From: Pseudomonas putida
GTDB lineage: Bacteria; Pseudomonadota; Gammaproteobacteria; Pseudomonadales; Pseudomonadaceae
Assembly: GCA_029953615.1 (NCBI GenBank)
Contig: CP124529.1
Span: 5,110,494 to 5,174,493 of the forward strand
Reading direction: 5' to 3'
DNA: 64,000 nucleotides
Below are positions 52,696 to 61,519 of this stretch, piece by piece (within the stretch, counting starts at the first letter, position 1; each line of letters starts with the position of its first letter). Position numbers and translations under genes: made by a program. Below the pieces are notes generated by a model, which was not told the DNA's origin, searched no databases, and was given only the letters and a program-made list of their open reading frames with translations.

Positions 52696-53613
52696 GTGAG
52701 CGATATCCGCATCGGCATCTCTGGTTGGCGCTACGGCCCGTGGCGCAAGGATTTCTACCCGAAAGGGCTGCCCCAGGACGACGAACTGGCGTTCGCTTCG
52801 CGGGCAGTCAACAGCATTGAAATCAATGGCTCGTTCTACAGCCTGCAAACGCCCGAACGCTACCAGGGCTGGCATGACGAAACCCCGCCCGGCTTCGTGT
52901 TCGCGGTAAAAGCCCCGCGCTACATCACCCATGTACGGCGGCTCAAGGACATCGAAGAGGCCGTGGCCAATTTTTTCGCTTCCGGGCCGCTGCTGCTTGG
53001 CAAGAAACTGGGCCCGTTCCTGTGGCAGTTTCCACCGAACATGAAGTTCGACGAGGCCCGCTTCACCCGTTTTCTCGAACTGCTGCCGCACAGCCGCAAG
53101 GCTGCCCGCGAATGCGCAATGGGGTGTGCGCAACGCCTGAAGGACAACGGCGGCACAGATATCAAGGGCAACGCACGGCTGCGCCACGCCGTGGAAATCC
53201 GCCACGAAAGCTTCCTGTGCGAAGCCTTCATCAAGTTGCTGCGCAAACACCGGGTGGCACTGGTAGTGGCCGACAGCGCCGGAAAATGGCCGTATGTCGA
53301 GGACCTTACCGCCGACTTCGTGTACATGCGCCTGCATGGCGATGTCGAGCTGTACAGCAGTGGCTATACCGCCCAGGCGCTGCGGCGCTGGAAACAGCGT
53401 ATCCAGCACTGGAGCCAGGGCCGTCAGGCGGACGATGCCCAGCTGGTCGTGCCGGGGCCGCCGCCACGGCGCGCCAGCCGTGACGTGTATTGCTATTTCG
53501 ACAACGACCAGAAGGTGCATGCGCCTTATGATGCCCGGCGCCTGTTGCAGAAGCTGTCGCTGGACCATGAACTGATGACCGAGCCTGGCGTGGTGCCGGA
53601 GGTGACCCTGTGA
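52696..53613 (+). CDS. DUF72 family protein
   Basis: This 305-residue protein belongs to DUF72 (YecE-like TIM-barrel): IRIGISGWRYGPWRKDFYP start (residues 3-20), NSIEINGSFYSLQTP and VKAPRYITH motifs, and the VEIRHESF / YMRLHGDVELY segments. The fold suggests an enzymatic role that is not known. I chose the GTG at 52696 after GAGGAAGG; the open frame continues upstream without homology. Its stop overlaps the GTGA of the next gene by 4 bases, so it is coupled to the EEP-ClsB-YbhN cluster. Confidence 0.9.
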   Translation: MSDIRIGISGWRYGPWRKDFYPKGLPQDDELAFASRAVNSIEINGSFYSLQTPERYQGWHDETPPGFVFAVKAPRYITHVRRLKDIEEAVANFFASGPLLLGKKLGPFLWQFPPNMKFDEARFTRFLELLPHSRKAARECAMGCAQRLKDNGGTDIKGNARLRHAVEIRHESFLCEAFIKLLRKHRVALVVADSAGKWPYVEDLTADFVYMRLHGDVELYSSGYTAQALRRWKQRIQHWSQGRQADDAQLVVPGPPPRRASRDVYCYFDNDQKVHAPYDARRLLQKLSLDHELMTEPGVVPEVTL

Positions 53614-54395
53614 ACAGGACACTGCCTGCCCCGCACTGCATCATCGACAAGGTCACCGCCGTGCGTCGGCTGAATGTACTGACGTTGAACGTGCACAAGG
53701 GCTTCACCTTCTTCAACCGGCGCTTCATCCTGCCCGAGTTGCGCGAAGCCGTGCGTGCCACCGGCGCCGATCTGGTGTTCCTGCAGGAAGTGCACGGCAG
53801 CCACCAGCAACATGCCCTGCGCCACCCCGCCTGGCCGGATACGCCACAGTACGAGTTCCTCGCCGACAGCATGTGGCCGCAGTTCGCCTATGGTCGCAAT
53901 GCCGTGTACCCCCACGGTGACCATGGCAACGCGCTACTGTCCAAATTCCCCATCCGCCGCTTCGACAACCTGGACGTGTCGGTGCAAGGCAATGAGCAAC
54001 GCGGCCTGCTGCATTGCGAGCTGGAAGTGCCCGGCCATGATCAGGTGCATGCCGTGTGCGTGCACCTGGGCCTGCGCGAGGCCCATCGGCAACGGCAGGT
54101 AAAGTTGCTGTTGGACCTTCTCGATGGTCTGCCGCCCGAGGCACCGGTGATCATTGCCGGCGATTTCAACGATTGGCGGCTGAAGGCCGATGCGGTGCTC
54201 AGCGAATACCTGATAGAAGCCTTTGGCGAGCATTTTGGCACCCCGGCACGCAGTTTTCCGGCGCGTCTGCCGCTGTTGCGCCTGGACCGCATCTACCTGC
54301 GCAATGCCATGCCCGGCAATGCCCAGGTGCTGTCGAAATACCCGTGGTCGCACCTTTCCGACCACGCCCCTCTGGCATCGGAGATCAACCTGTGA
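53610..54395 (+). CDS. Endonuclease/exonuclease/phosphatase family protein (YbhP-like)
   Basis: This 261-residue protein has the EEP fold: LTLNVHKGF (residues about 24-32), LVFLQEVHG (Glu ligand, near 56-62), the AGDFNDW motif (near 176-182) and C-terminal SHLSDHAPL (catalytic His). In E. coli ybhP lies directly before clsB(ybhO) and ybhN, exactly the order seen here. Enzymes of this family cut phosphodiesters, including in lipids. GTG at 53610 overlaps the previous stop by 4 bases. Its stop overlaps the next start by 4 bases. Confidence 0.9.
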   Translation: MNRTLPAPHCIIDKVTAVRRLNVLTLNVHKGFTFFNRRFILPELREAVRATGADLVFLQEVHGSHQQHALRHPAWPDTPQYEFLADSMWPQFAYGRNAVYPHGDHGNALLSKFPIRRFDNLDVSVQGNEQRGLLHCELEVPGHDQVHAVCVHLGLREAHRQRQVKLLLDLLDGLPPEAPVIIAGDFNDWRLKADAVLSEYLIEAFGEHFGTPARSFPARLPLLRLDRIYLRNAMPGNAQVLSKYPWSHLSDHAPLASEINL

Positions 54396-55594
54396 ACCGA
54401 CCCTGGGTAGACGGCAACAGCGTGCAGTTGCTGATCAATGGCGAGCAATACTACCCCCGCGTGTTCGAGGCCATGGCCCAGGCGCGGGAGGAAATCCTGC
54501 TGGAGACCTTCATCATCTTCGATGACAAGGTTGGCCAGCAATTGCAGCAGGTACTGATCGATGCCGCCCGCCGCGGCGTGCGTGTCGAAGTGGCCGTGGA
54601 TGGCTACGGTACGGCCGACCTGCCCCAGTCTTTCATTGCGGCCATGACCGATGCCGGAGTCAGTTTCCACGCCTTCGACCCGCAGCCGCGGCTGGTGGGG
54701 ATGCGCACCAACCTGTTCCGGCGCCTGCACCGCAAGATCGTGGTGGTCGATGGTGAGCGGGCCTTCATTGGCGGCATCAACTACAGCGCCGACCACCTGG
54801 GCGACTTTGGTGCCATGGCCAAACAGGACTATGCCGTGGAGGTCGCCGGCCCGGTGGTGGCGCAGGTGCACGCCGCCAGCAAGCGCCTGATGTCGCCGGT
54901 ACTGCAGCCGCCCAGCGCGGTACGGCCGCTGACCGAGCCTGCCGGCACCTGCAGCGCCGTGCTGGTTGAACGTGACAACGGGGTGCGCAGCACCGATATC
55001 GAAGCCCACTACCTGCAAGCGTTTCGCAGTGCCCGGCAGCGCATCGTGGTGGCCAATGCGTATTTCTTCCCGGGCTACCGGCTGATGCGCGAACTGCGCA
55101 ATGCGTCCCGGCGCGGCGTGGAGGTGCAACTGATCCTGCAGGGCCAGCCAGACATGCGCTGGGTTCGGGCGTTGTCGCGGCTGCTTTACAACTACTTGCT
55201 GCGCGACGGTGTGGCGATTCACGAGTACTGCCAGCGGCCCCTGCACGGCAAGGTGGCGCTGGTGGACGACCAGTGGGCCACCGTCGGCTCCAGCAACCTG
55301 GACCCGTTGAGCCTGTCATTCAACCTGGAGGCCAACCTGTTCATCCGTGATCGCGCCTTCAACCAGCAACTCAACCAGCACCTGCAGGCGCTGGCCAGCG
55401 AACAGTGCAAACCGGTCACCCTGGAACGCATGGTTCGCGGCTATTGGTGGCGCGCGCCGCTGATTTTCCTGTGCTTCCACGTGATCCGCCATTTCCCGCG
55501 GATTGCCGGCTGGTTCCCGGCGCACCGCCAGCGCTTGCGCTCGGTGCAACCGGAGGCCGAGGCACAGGGTGACTATCACGAGGGCAAGACCTGA
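54392..55594 (+). CDS. clsB: Cardiolipin synthase B (PLD family)
   Basis: This 400-residue enzyme has two PLD (HKD) motifs: HRKIVVVDGERAFIGG (about residues 113-128) and HGKVALVDDQWATVGSSN (about 285-302), as in ClsB/YbhO. It joins phospholipid headgroups to make cardiolipin or related lipids at the membrane. There is no N-terminal membrane anchor as in ClsA, which fits the ClsB type. A C-terminal hydrophobic stretch follows the second HKD. GTG at 54392 overlaps the upstream EEP gene's stop, and its own stop overlaps the next ATG by one base. Confidence 0.93.
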   Translation: MNRPWVDGNSVQLLINGEQYYPRVFEAMAQAREEILLETFIIFDDKVGQQLQQVLIDAARRGVRVEVAVDGYGTADLPQSFIAAMTDAGVSFHAFDPQPRLVGMRTNLFRRLHRKIVVVDGERAFIGGINYSADHLGDFGAMAKQDYAVEVAGPVVAQVHAASKRLMSPVLQPPSAVRPLTEPAGTCSAVLVERDNGVRSTDIEAHYLQAFRSARQRIVVANAYFFPGYRLMRELRNASRRGVEVQLILQGQPDMRWVRALSRLLYNYLLRDGVAIHEYCQRPLHGKVALVDDQWATVGSSNLDPLSLSFNLEANLFIRDRAFNQQLNQHLQALASEQCKPVTLERMVRGYWWRAPLIFLCFHVIRHFPRIAGWFPAHRQRLRSVQPEAEAQGDYHEGKT

Positions 55595-56541
55595 TGGCGC
55601 GAAAACACTGGCAAACCTGGGGCAAGCGGCTGTTCACTCTGGCATTCCTGATCCTGATCCCTGCGTTGCTGTACCTGCTGGCGCGCAACCTGGACTGGAA
55701 CGAGGTACGCCAGTCGTTGCTGGCCTACAAGCCCGGCACCCTGGCCATCGGCCTGGCGCTGGCCGGGTGCAGCTACCTGACATTCGCCAGTTACGACCTG
55801 CTGGCCCGAGCCTACACCGGCCACCACCTGCCGGCTCGCCAGGTTTTGCCGGTGGCCTTCGTTTGCTACGCGTTCAACCTCAATTTCACCACCTGGGTGG
55901 GTGGGGTTGCCTTGCGCTACCGGCTATACAGCCGCCTGGGGCTGGACACGGCGACCATCACACGCATCCTTACCCTGGGCCTGCTGACCAACTGGATGGG
56001 CTACATGCTGCTGGCGGGCACGGTGTTCGCCTTGCGCCTGGTCGAGTTGCCTGCCAACTGGGCGGTCGGCGCCAGCGGCCTGCAGCTGATCGGCCTGGCA
56101 TTGCTGGCGATTGCCGCAGGCTACCTGCTGGCCTGTGGTTTCGCCAAGAAGCGCACCTGGCGCTGGCGCGACCATGAGGTAACGCTGCCGTCGCTGCGCC
56201 TGGCGCTGTGCCAAGTGGTACTGGGTGCCAGCAATTGGGCGCTGATGGCATTGCTGATCTTCTGGTTGCTGCCTGGCGAAGCCTTCTACCCGTCGATACT
56301 TGGCATCCTGCTGATCAGCTGCGTGGCTGGCGTGGTCGCCCATATCCCGGCCGGGCTGGGTGTGCTGGAGACGGTATTCCTGGCGCTGCTGCACGGGCAG
56401 TTGGCCCAGGGAACGCTGGTAGCGGCCTTGCTGGGCTACCGCACGCTGTACTACCTGGTGCCGCTGTTGCTGGCGGTGCTTACCTACCTGATCCTGGAAA
56501 AACGCGCCAAGGCCATGCGCCGGCGCGACAAGCCGGCCTAG
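55594..56541 (+). CDS. UPF0104/YbhN-like membrane protein
   Basis: This 315-residue protein has seven to eight membrane segments and belongs to the UPF0104 family (lysylphosphatidylglycerol synthase TM-like, E. coli YbhN). Features include FASYDLLARAYTG, NLNFTTWVGGVALRYRLYS and the AHIPAGLGVLETVFL segments. It begins one base before the end of clsB (ATGA-type). The order EEP-ClsB-YbhN is conserved with E. coli, so a role in phospholipid homeostasis or headgroup transfer is reasonable. Its precise function is not established. Confidence 0.88.
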   Translation: MARKHWQTWGKRLFTLAFLILIPALLYLLARNLDWNEVRQSLLAYKPGTLAIGLALAGCSYLTFASYDLLARAYTGHHLPARQVLPVAFVCYAFNLNFTTWVGGVALRYRLYSRLGLDTATITRILTLGLLTNWMGYMLLAGTVFALRLVELPANWAVGASGLQLIGLALLAIAAGYLLACGFAKKRTWRWRDHEVTLPSLRLALCQVVLGASNWALMALLIFWLLPGEAFYPSILGILLISCVAGVVAHIPAGLGVLETVFLALLHGQLAQGTLVAALLGYRTLYYLVPLLLAVLTYLILEKRAKAMRRRDKPA

Positions 56542-56575
56542 GCCTGACGAGGGCCTCTGGCCCGGGAGGTGGCAA

Positions 56576-57004
56576 ATGCGTGGTCCTGTCCTGAAGCCGA
56601 TGTTGATACTGATGATGGCCAGCCTGATCAGCGGCCAAGCCCTGGCCGAGGCCTGCAACGTGCTCACCCGGTCCTCCAGCGAGGCGGTAACGCCGGTGGA
56701 GCGGCACAGCTGCTACAGCTACAGCAACCTGCCCGCCGAAGCGATCAACTGGTCGTGCAGCAACGAAAGCAAGGACATGCTCAACAGCGAAAAGCACAAG
56801 GTCGCACGGTGTGCCGATGGCAGCGTTGGCAGTTGCATCGCACCGTTGACCCAGGAAGCATTGGCCAACCCCAAGGCCTCTGGCGGCGACAAGCCGGCGT
56901 TGCCCAAGGATGCGCGGGTGATCACCTATTACTACGACACCCCCAGCCTGGGGCAAGCCCGCACCGATTGCGAGCGTAGCAATGGCATTTGGCAGACTCA
57001 CTGA
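56576..57004 (+). CDS. Exported small protein of unknown function
   Basis: The 142-residue product begins with a signal peptide (KPMLILMMASLISGQALA, cleavage near residue 25 before EACNVL) and has six to seven Cys in the mature part (CNVL, SCYSYSN, WSCSNES, ARCADGS, SCIAPL, DCERSN), so it is probably a disulfide-bonded periplasmic protein. GGGAGG lies six bases before the ATG, a strong site. It follows the YbhN-like gene by 34 bases on the same strand. No family is recognised. Confidence 0.75.
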   Translation: MRGPVLKPMLILMMASLISGQALAEACNVLTRSSSEAVTPVERHSCYSYSNLPAEAINWSCSNESKDMLNSEKHKVARCADGSVGSCIAPLTQEALANPKASGGDKPALPKDARVITYYYDTPSLGQARTDCERSNGIWQTH

Positions 57005-57025
57005 GCCCACTGTTTTACCTGTTCT

Positions 57026-57118
57026 GGCCCTGTCGCCGGCAAGCCGGCTCCCACAGAGATAGCACAGCCCTGAGGTCAGTGCGGTCGGTGTGGGAGCTGG
57101 CTTGCCGGCGATAGGGCC
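57026..57118. repeat. REP-type inverted pair
   Basis: GGCCCTGTCGCCGGCAAGCCGGCTCCCACAG faces an inverse copy ending TGCCGGCGATAGGGCC. This is a variant of the REP core with GCCGGC instead of GCGGGC. Confidence 0.78.
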
Positions 57119-57137
57119 CCACAGGGAGGGCCAGGCA

Positions 57138-57362
57138 TCAGGGCGAAATCGGGTCACTCGCCGGGAAAGTCTCGTCCAGCGCATTGTCTACCGCGCTTTC
57201 CCCGGTTTTTTCACCACAGTGGCAATCAGCCATCCGGCACGGCTCGCCATTGCGATGCCCGCTGGCACAGGCTTCGCAGCAATACACCTTGCCTTCGAGC
57301 TGCAAGGCATTGGCATCCACGGTGCAGGAACAACCGGCACAGGCACAACGCACCTCGTTCAT
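57138..57362 (-). CDS. Bacterial metallothionein
   Basis: This 74-residue Cys/His-rich protein has CACAGCSCTVD, the VYCCEACASGH segment and CRMADCHCGEK, about ten Cys in all. It matches the SmtA-like bacterial metallothioneins with a GATA-like zinc finger, which bind Zn, Cd or Cu and protect or buffer metals. A C-terminal extension (DETFPASDPISP) matches that of Pseudomonas versions. Its ATG overlaps the end of the upstream acidic protein by 4 bases. Confidence 0.93.
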   Translation of the reverse strand: MNEVRCACAGCSCTVDANALQLEGKVYCCEACASGHRNGEPCRMADCHCGEKTGESAVDNALDETFPASDPISP

Positions 57363-57823
57363 GGCTTGATCTCCTCGTCATCGATCACATCATCGCTCCA
57401 CGGTTCGCCATCAAGCGGCGCGGAGCGGGCCAGTTCGGCTTCGTCCAGGCCTATGCCGCCGCCAATTTCACTGGCCTCTACCTGCCGCAGGGTCTTGTCT
57501 GCAGGGCCACCGCTGCCGCCCGGTTCGTGCGGGTCGCGGGCGCCGGTTTCATCCAGCAAAGTGTCCGGGCTCAGGTCGTCATAAGTAACGTTGTCCTCGT
57601 GCAGGCTGTCGCTCAACGCCTCGCCGCCGGTCATGCCGCTTTCGGCCACGCGCCGGGGCGGGAACTCTTTGGCCACGTCCGCGGCGGGGCGCTCGTCACC
57701 TACACGCCCTTCTCGCTCATCCAGGCGTTCGTCGAAGTCCAGCTCATGCACGCTGCCCATACGGTCTTCGGTGTCGTCGATTTCGCTGGGGGTATACGGC
57801 TTCGGTTCATCTGCTCGGGCCAT
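57359..57823 (-). CDS. Acidic, disordered conserved protein
   Basis: This 154-residue protein has a strongly acidic composition and a regular, low-complexity sequence (DDTEDRMGSVHELDFDERLD, TLLDETGARDPHEPGGSG), without hydrophobic core segments. It is probably an intrinsically disordered cytoplasmic protein. It starts at 57823 and overlaps the metallothionein start by 4 bases (ATGA, 57359-57362), so the two are translationally coupled. No family function is known; a stress role is inferred from the neighbour. It is divergent from ligD. Confidence 0.75.
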   Translation of the reverse strand: MARADEPKPYTPSEIDDTEDRMGSVHELDFDERLDEREGRVGDERPAADVAKEFPPRRVAESGMTGGEALSDSLHEDNVTYDDLSPDTLLDETGARDPHEPGGSGGPADKTLRQVEASEIGGGIGLDEAELARSAPLDGEPWSDDVIDDEEIKP

Positions 57824-57951
57824 GTGCGTTCTCCGTCAGGTGGCTTCATTCGGTCGACTGCACCTGCCGCTGGAAGATTCAGAGTTTTTTTGAACTACCG
57901 CCCTGGCTGCTGCCTCCCAGCTTAGAGACTGCGAACCGCCCGGAGCCCGCC

Positions 57952-60444
57952 ATGGCCAAGCCCCTGCAGGAATATGCGCGCAAGCGCGACTTCAATGCCA
58001 CGCCCGAACCCAGCGGCAAGCGCAGCCGGAGCAAGCGGGGCCACGCACTGCAGTTCTGCATCCAGAAGCACGATGCCAGCCACCTGCATTACGACTTCCG
58101 CCTGGAGCTCGATGGCACGCTGAAAAGCTGGGCGATCCCCAAGGGGCCGTCGCTGGACCCCAAGGTGCGCCGCCTGGCCGTGCACGTGGAAGACCACCCC
58201 TTGGACTATGCCGACTTCGAAGGCCATATCCCGGAAGGCCATTACGGCGCTGGCGACGTGATCGTCTGGGACCGGGGCATATGGGAGCCCGAAGGCGATG
58301 CGCGTGAAGCCTATGCCAAGGGCAAACTGCGGTTCCGCCTGCAAGGGGAAAAGCTCAGCGGTGTATGGAACCTGTTCCGCACCCACCTGGCCGGCAAGAA
58401 GGAACAGTGGATGCTGGTCAAGTCGCACGACGGCCAGGCGCGTAGCGAAGCCGACTACAGCATCGTCGAGGCCCAACCCGACAGCGTGCTCAGTGACCGC
58501 ACGCTGGTACCACGCAAGCCGGCAGCAAAAAAGGTTGCCGCGCCGCGTCGCAAATCCGCCAGCAAAGGCCAGAAGGTGCCGTTGCCGGCGCAACTGCAGC
58601 CACAATTGGCCACCTTGGTCGACTCCCCGCCCAGTGGCGACTGGCGCTACGAGGTCAAGTTCGACGGCTATCGCATCCTGGCCCGCGTCGACGGTGACGA
58701 CGTGCGCCTGTTCACCCGCAATGGCCATGACTGGAGCAGCAAGATGCCTCGGCAGGTTGCCGCCTTGCGTGCGTTAGGCATCGATTCGGGCTGGTTCGAC
58801 GGCGAGGTGGTGGTGGCGGACGAAAACGGCGCGGCGGACTTCCAGGCGCTGCAGAACGCTTTCGACACCGAGCGTGACGAGCACATCACCTATTACCTGT
58901 TCGACCTGCCATTCCTCGGTGGCCAGGACCTGCGTCAGTTACCATTGCAGGACCGGCGTAGCACCTTGCAGCGCTTGCTGGAGCACAGTGAATCGGACGT
59001 ACTCAAGTACTCCGCCGACTTTGACCAGCCCGTCGAATCCCTGCTTGATAGCGCCTGCCGGTTACAACTCGAAGGCCTGATCGGCAAGCGCGTCGACAGT
59101 CCCTACAGCGGCCGCCGCAGTCCCGACTGGATCAAGCTCAAGTGCAAGCAGCGCCAGGAGTTCGTGATCGTCGGCTACACCGACCCCAAGGGCAGCCGCA
59201 GCGGTTTCGGTGCCCTGCTGCTAGCCTTGCACGACAACGATAGCGGCGAGTTGCGCTATGCCGGCAAGGTCGGCACCGGCTTCAGTGCCACCACGCTGGC
59301 CAGCATCCACGCCCGGCTTGAACCATTGGAAGTCGACAGGCCGGCCTTGCCCAAACCGCCCACCGGCGCGGAAGCCCGTGGCGTGCACTGGCTGAAGCCG
59401 CAACTGCTGGCCGAAGTCGCCTATGCCCAGATGACCCGTGACGGCATCGTGCGCCACTCGGTATTCCACGGCCTGCGCGATGACAAACCGGCTACCGCAA
59501 TCGACCTGGAGCGCAGCATGCCCACCAAGCCCCTGCCCAAGCGCAAGCAGGCCAAGGCACCGGAAGCCTTGGGCGAGCTGCGCCTGACCCACCCCGAGCG
59601 GGTAATCGACGCCACCAGCGGCGTGACCAAGCGCGAGGTCGCCGAGTACTACGCCGCCGTCAGCCAGTGGCTACTGCCCCAGTTAAAGGACCGCCCGGTA
59701 GCGCTGGTGCGCGCGCCGGATGGCCTGGCCGGCGAGTTGTTCTTCCAGAAGAACGCCGGCCAACTGCATCTGCCCAACGTGCTCAGCTACGACAAGGCCG
59801 AGGCCGGCCAGGCGGCGATGGTCATCAACCGCGCCGACACCCTGCTGGGTGCCGTGCAGATGAACATGCTCGAACTGCACACCTGGAACGCCACCGACAA
59901 GGATTTCGACAAGCCTGACCGCTTCGTCCTCGATCTCGACCCGGACCCGGCACTGCCGTGGAAGGCCATGCTCGAAGCCACCCAACTGGCCCTGACACTT
60001 CTGGATGAACTGGGCTTGAAAGTGTTTCTCAAGACCAGTGGTGGCAAAGGCATGCACCTGGTCGTGCCGCTGACCCGGCGGGCTGACTGGGATGAAGTGA
60101 AGGCGTTCAGCCACGCCATCGTCGATTACCTGGCCAGGCTGTTCCCCGACAGACTAAGTGCCGTTTCCGGGCCGAAAAACCGCGTCGGGCGCATCTTCAT
60201 CGATTACCTGCGCAATGGCAAAGGTGCGACCACCGCCTGTGCGTACAGCCTGCGCGCCCGCGAAGGCCTGCCGGTATCCGTGCCGATCTGGCGCGAGGAA
60301 CTGCCGCAACTCAAGGGCGCCAACCAGTGGAACATCGGCAACGTGCTCGAACGCCTGAGTGATGTGAACGACCCCTGGGCCGATTATGGCAAGACAAGGC
60401 AATCGATCACCGTGGCCATGCGCAAGCAGCTGGGGCTGGCCTGA
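57952..60444 (+). CDS. ligD: Multifunctional DNA ligase D (NHEJ)
   Basis: This 830-residue protein has the three LigD domains in the usual Pseudomonas order. The 3'-phosphoesterase domain comes first (residues about 1-190; HDASHLHYDFRLELDG, IPKGPSLDP and EDHPLDYADFEG). The ATP-dependent ligase follows (about 210-530), with nucleophile Lys236 in VKFDGYRI. The primase-like polymerase domain is last (about 540-830; DLDPDP metal-binding Asp pair near 660). It repairs double-strand breaks with Ku, whose gene lies at the right edge. It starts about 130 bases from the divergent acidic protein. The four genes after it are on the same strand. Confidence 0.97.
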   Translation: MAKPLQEYARKRDFNATPEPSGKRSRSKRGHALQFCIQKHDASHLHYDFRLELDGTLKSWAIPKGPSLDPKVRRLAVHVEDHPLDYADFEGHIPEGHYGAGDVIVWDRGIWEPEGDAREAYAKGKLRFRLQGEKLSGVWNLFRTHLAGKKEQWMLVKSHDGQARSEADYSIVEAQPDSVLSDRTLVPRKPAAKKVAAPRRKSASKGQKVPLPAQLQPQLATLVDSPPSGDWRYEVKFDGYRILARVDGDDVRLFTRNGHDWSSKMPRQVAALRALGIDSGWFDGEVVVADENGAADFQALQNAFDTERDEHITYYLFDLPFLGGQDLRQLPLQDRRSTLQRLLEHSESDVLKYSADFDQPVESLLDSACRLQLEGLIGKRVDSPYSGRRSPDWIKLKCKQRQEFVIVGYTDPKGSRSGFGALLLALHDNDSGELRYAGKVGTGFSATTLASIHARLEPLEVDRPALPKPPTGAEARGVHWLKPQLLAEVAYAQMTRDGIVRHSVFHGLRDDKPATAIDLERSMPTKPLPKRKQAKAPEALGELRLTHPERVIDATSGVTKREVAEYYAAVSQWLLPQLKDRPVALVRAPDGLAGELFFQKNAGQLHLPNVLSYDKAEAGQAAMVINRADTLLGAVQMNMLELHTWNATDKDFDKPDRFVLDLDPDPALPWKAMLEATQLALTLLDELGLKVFLKTSGGKGMHLVVPLTRRADWDEVKAFSHAIVDYLARLFPDRLSAVSGPKNRVGRIFIDYLRNGKGATTACAYSLRAREGLPVSVPIWREELPQLKGANQWNIGNVLERLSDVNDPWADYGKTRQSITVAMRKQLGLA

Positions 60445-60475
60445 TGAAGGCTAGCCTGACCAAGGAGCCGAGCCC

Positions 60476-61519
60476 ATGAGCATTGTCCAGGATTTTGACC
60501 TGACCAACCTCGATCGCCTGCTGCGCGCGTTCGGCGAGCGGCAGCAACCGCTCAACCTGGATACCCAGTTGCCGCAGCTGATCCAGGCACTGCAAGCCGA
60601 CCACCTCGACCTGTTACCCCTGCCCGGCCAGGGCAATACGCTGCGGCGCTGGCAAACACTGGCCCGGGTGGCAGGCTGTGACCTGGCCTTGGCCAAGCTG
60701 TACGAGGGCCACACCGACGCGCTGGCGATCCTTGCCGAATGTGCTGCCGCACACCACGCTGCCGAAGGCATATGGGCCGTGTGGGCCGCCGAACCGCCGG
60801 ATGCCCGCGCTTGCATCGTGGACCGTGATGGCGACCAGGTTCGCTTGTCGGGGCGCAAGGCCTGGTGTTCGGGCGCACTGCAGATCGACCGGGCACTGAT
60901 CACGGCCTGGGACCAGCACGACCAACCACAGCTGGTGGCCATCGAACTGTCCCATCCCAGCCAGGGCCTTGCCATTGAACGCTGGCAGGCTGTCGGTATG
61001 GCCACGACGGCCAGCGTCGAAATCGAATTCGACCACACCCCTGGCATCGCCATCGGCCGCCCCGGGCAATACCTGTCGCGCCCAGGGTTCTGGCACGGCG
61101 GTGCTGGGATTGCGGCCTGCTGGTACGGCGCTGCCGAAGCCCTGGCCGATTACCTGCGCGAACACTGCCGCAACCCCCGCCCCGACCCACATGCCGATGC
61201 TCACCTCGGGGCGGTCGACGCCGCCTTGTACGGTGCCAGGGCAGCGCTGCGCGAATGCGCGGCATGGATCGACCGCCAACCGGGCGCAGACGCCAGCTTC
61301 GAAGTACGCCGCACCCGCGCCCAGGTGGAACAGGCCGTGGAGCAGGTGATCCATCATGTGGGTCGGGCGCTGGGCGCTTCGCCTTTCTGCCGCAACAACC
61401 ACTTTGCCCGGCTGAGCGCCGATTTGCCGGTGTTCCTGCGCCAGAGCCATGCCGAACGCGACCTGGCGGCGCTAGGCGAGCAGTCGGCGCAACAGCCCGC
61501 AGGCGTCTGGCAACTATGA
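60476..61519 (+). CDS. Acyl-CoA dehydrogenase-like protein
   Basis: This 347-residue protein has an acyl-CoA dehydrogenase-like fold in degenerate form. It shows a mid region resembling the FAD-binding beta domain (VRLSGRKAWCSGAL, residues about 120-135) and a helical C-terminal domain with QVEQAVEQVIHHVGRAL. It is shorter than typical family members (about 380), and the catalytic Glu cannot be placed with certainty. It starts 31 bases after ligD and its stop overlaps the PIG-L gene's start by 4 bases, so it is the first gene of a coupled four-gene cassette. Substrate unknown. Confidence 0.8.
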   Translation: MSIVQDFDLTNLDRLLRAFGERQQPLNLDTQLPQLIQALQADHLDLLPLPGQGNTLRRWQTLARVAGCDLALAKLYEGHTDALAILAECAAAHHAAEGIWAVWAAEPPDARACIVDRDGDQVRLSGRKAWCSGALQIDRALITAWDQHDQPQLVAIELSHPSQGLAIERWQAVGMATTASVEIEFDHTPGIAIGRPGQYLSRPGFWHGGAGIAACWYGAAEALADYLREHCRNPRPDPHADAHLGAVDAALYGARAALRECAAWIDRQPGADASFEVRRTRAQVEQAVEQVIHHVGRALGASPFCRNNHFARLSADLPVFLRQSHAERDLAALGEQSAQQPAGVWQL

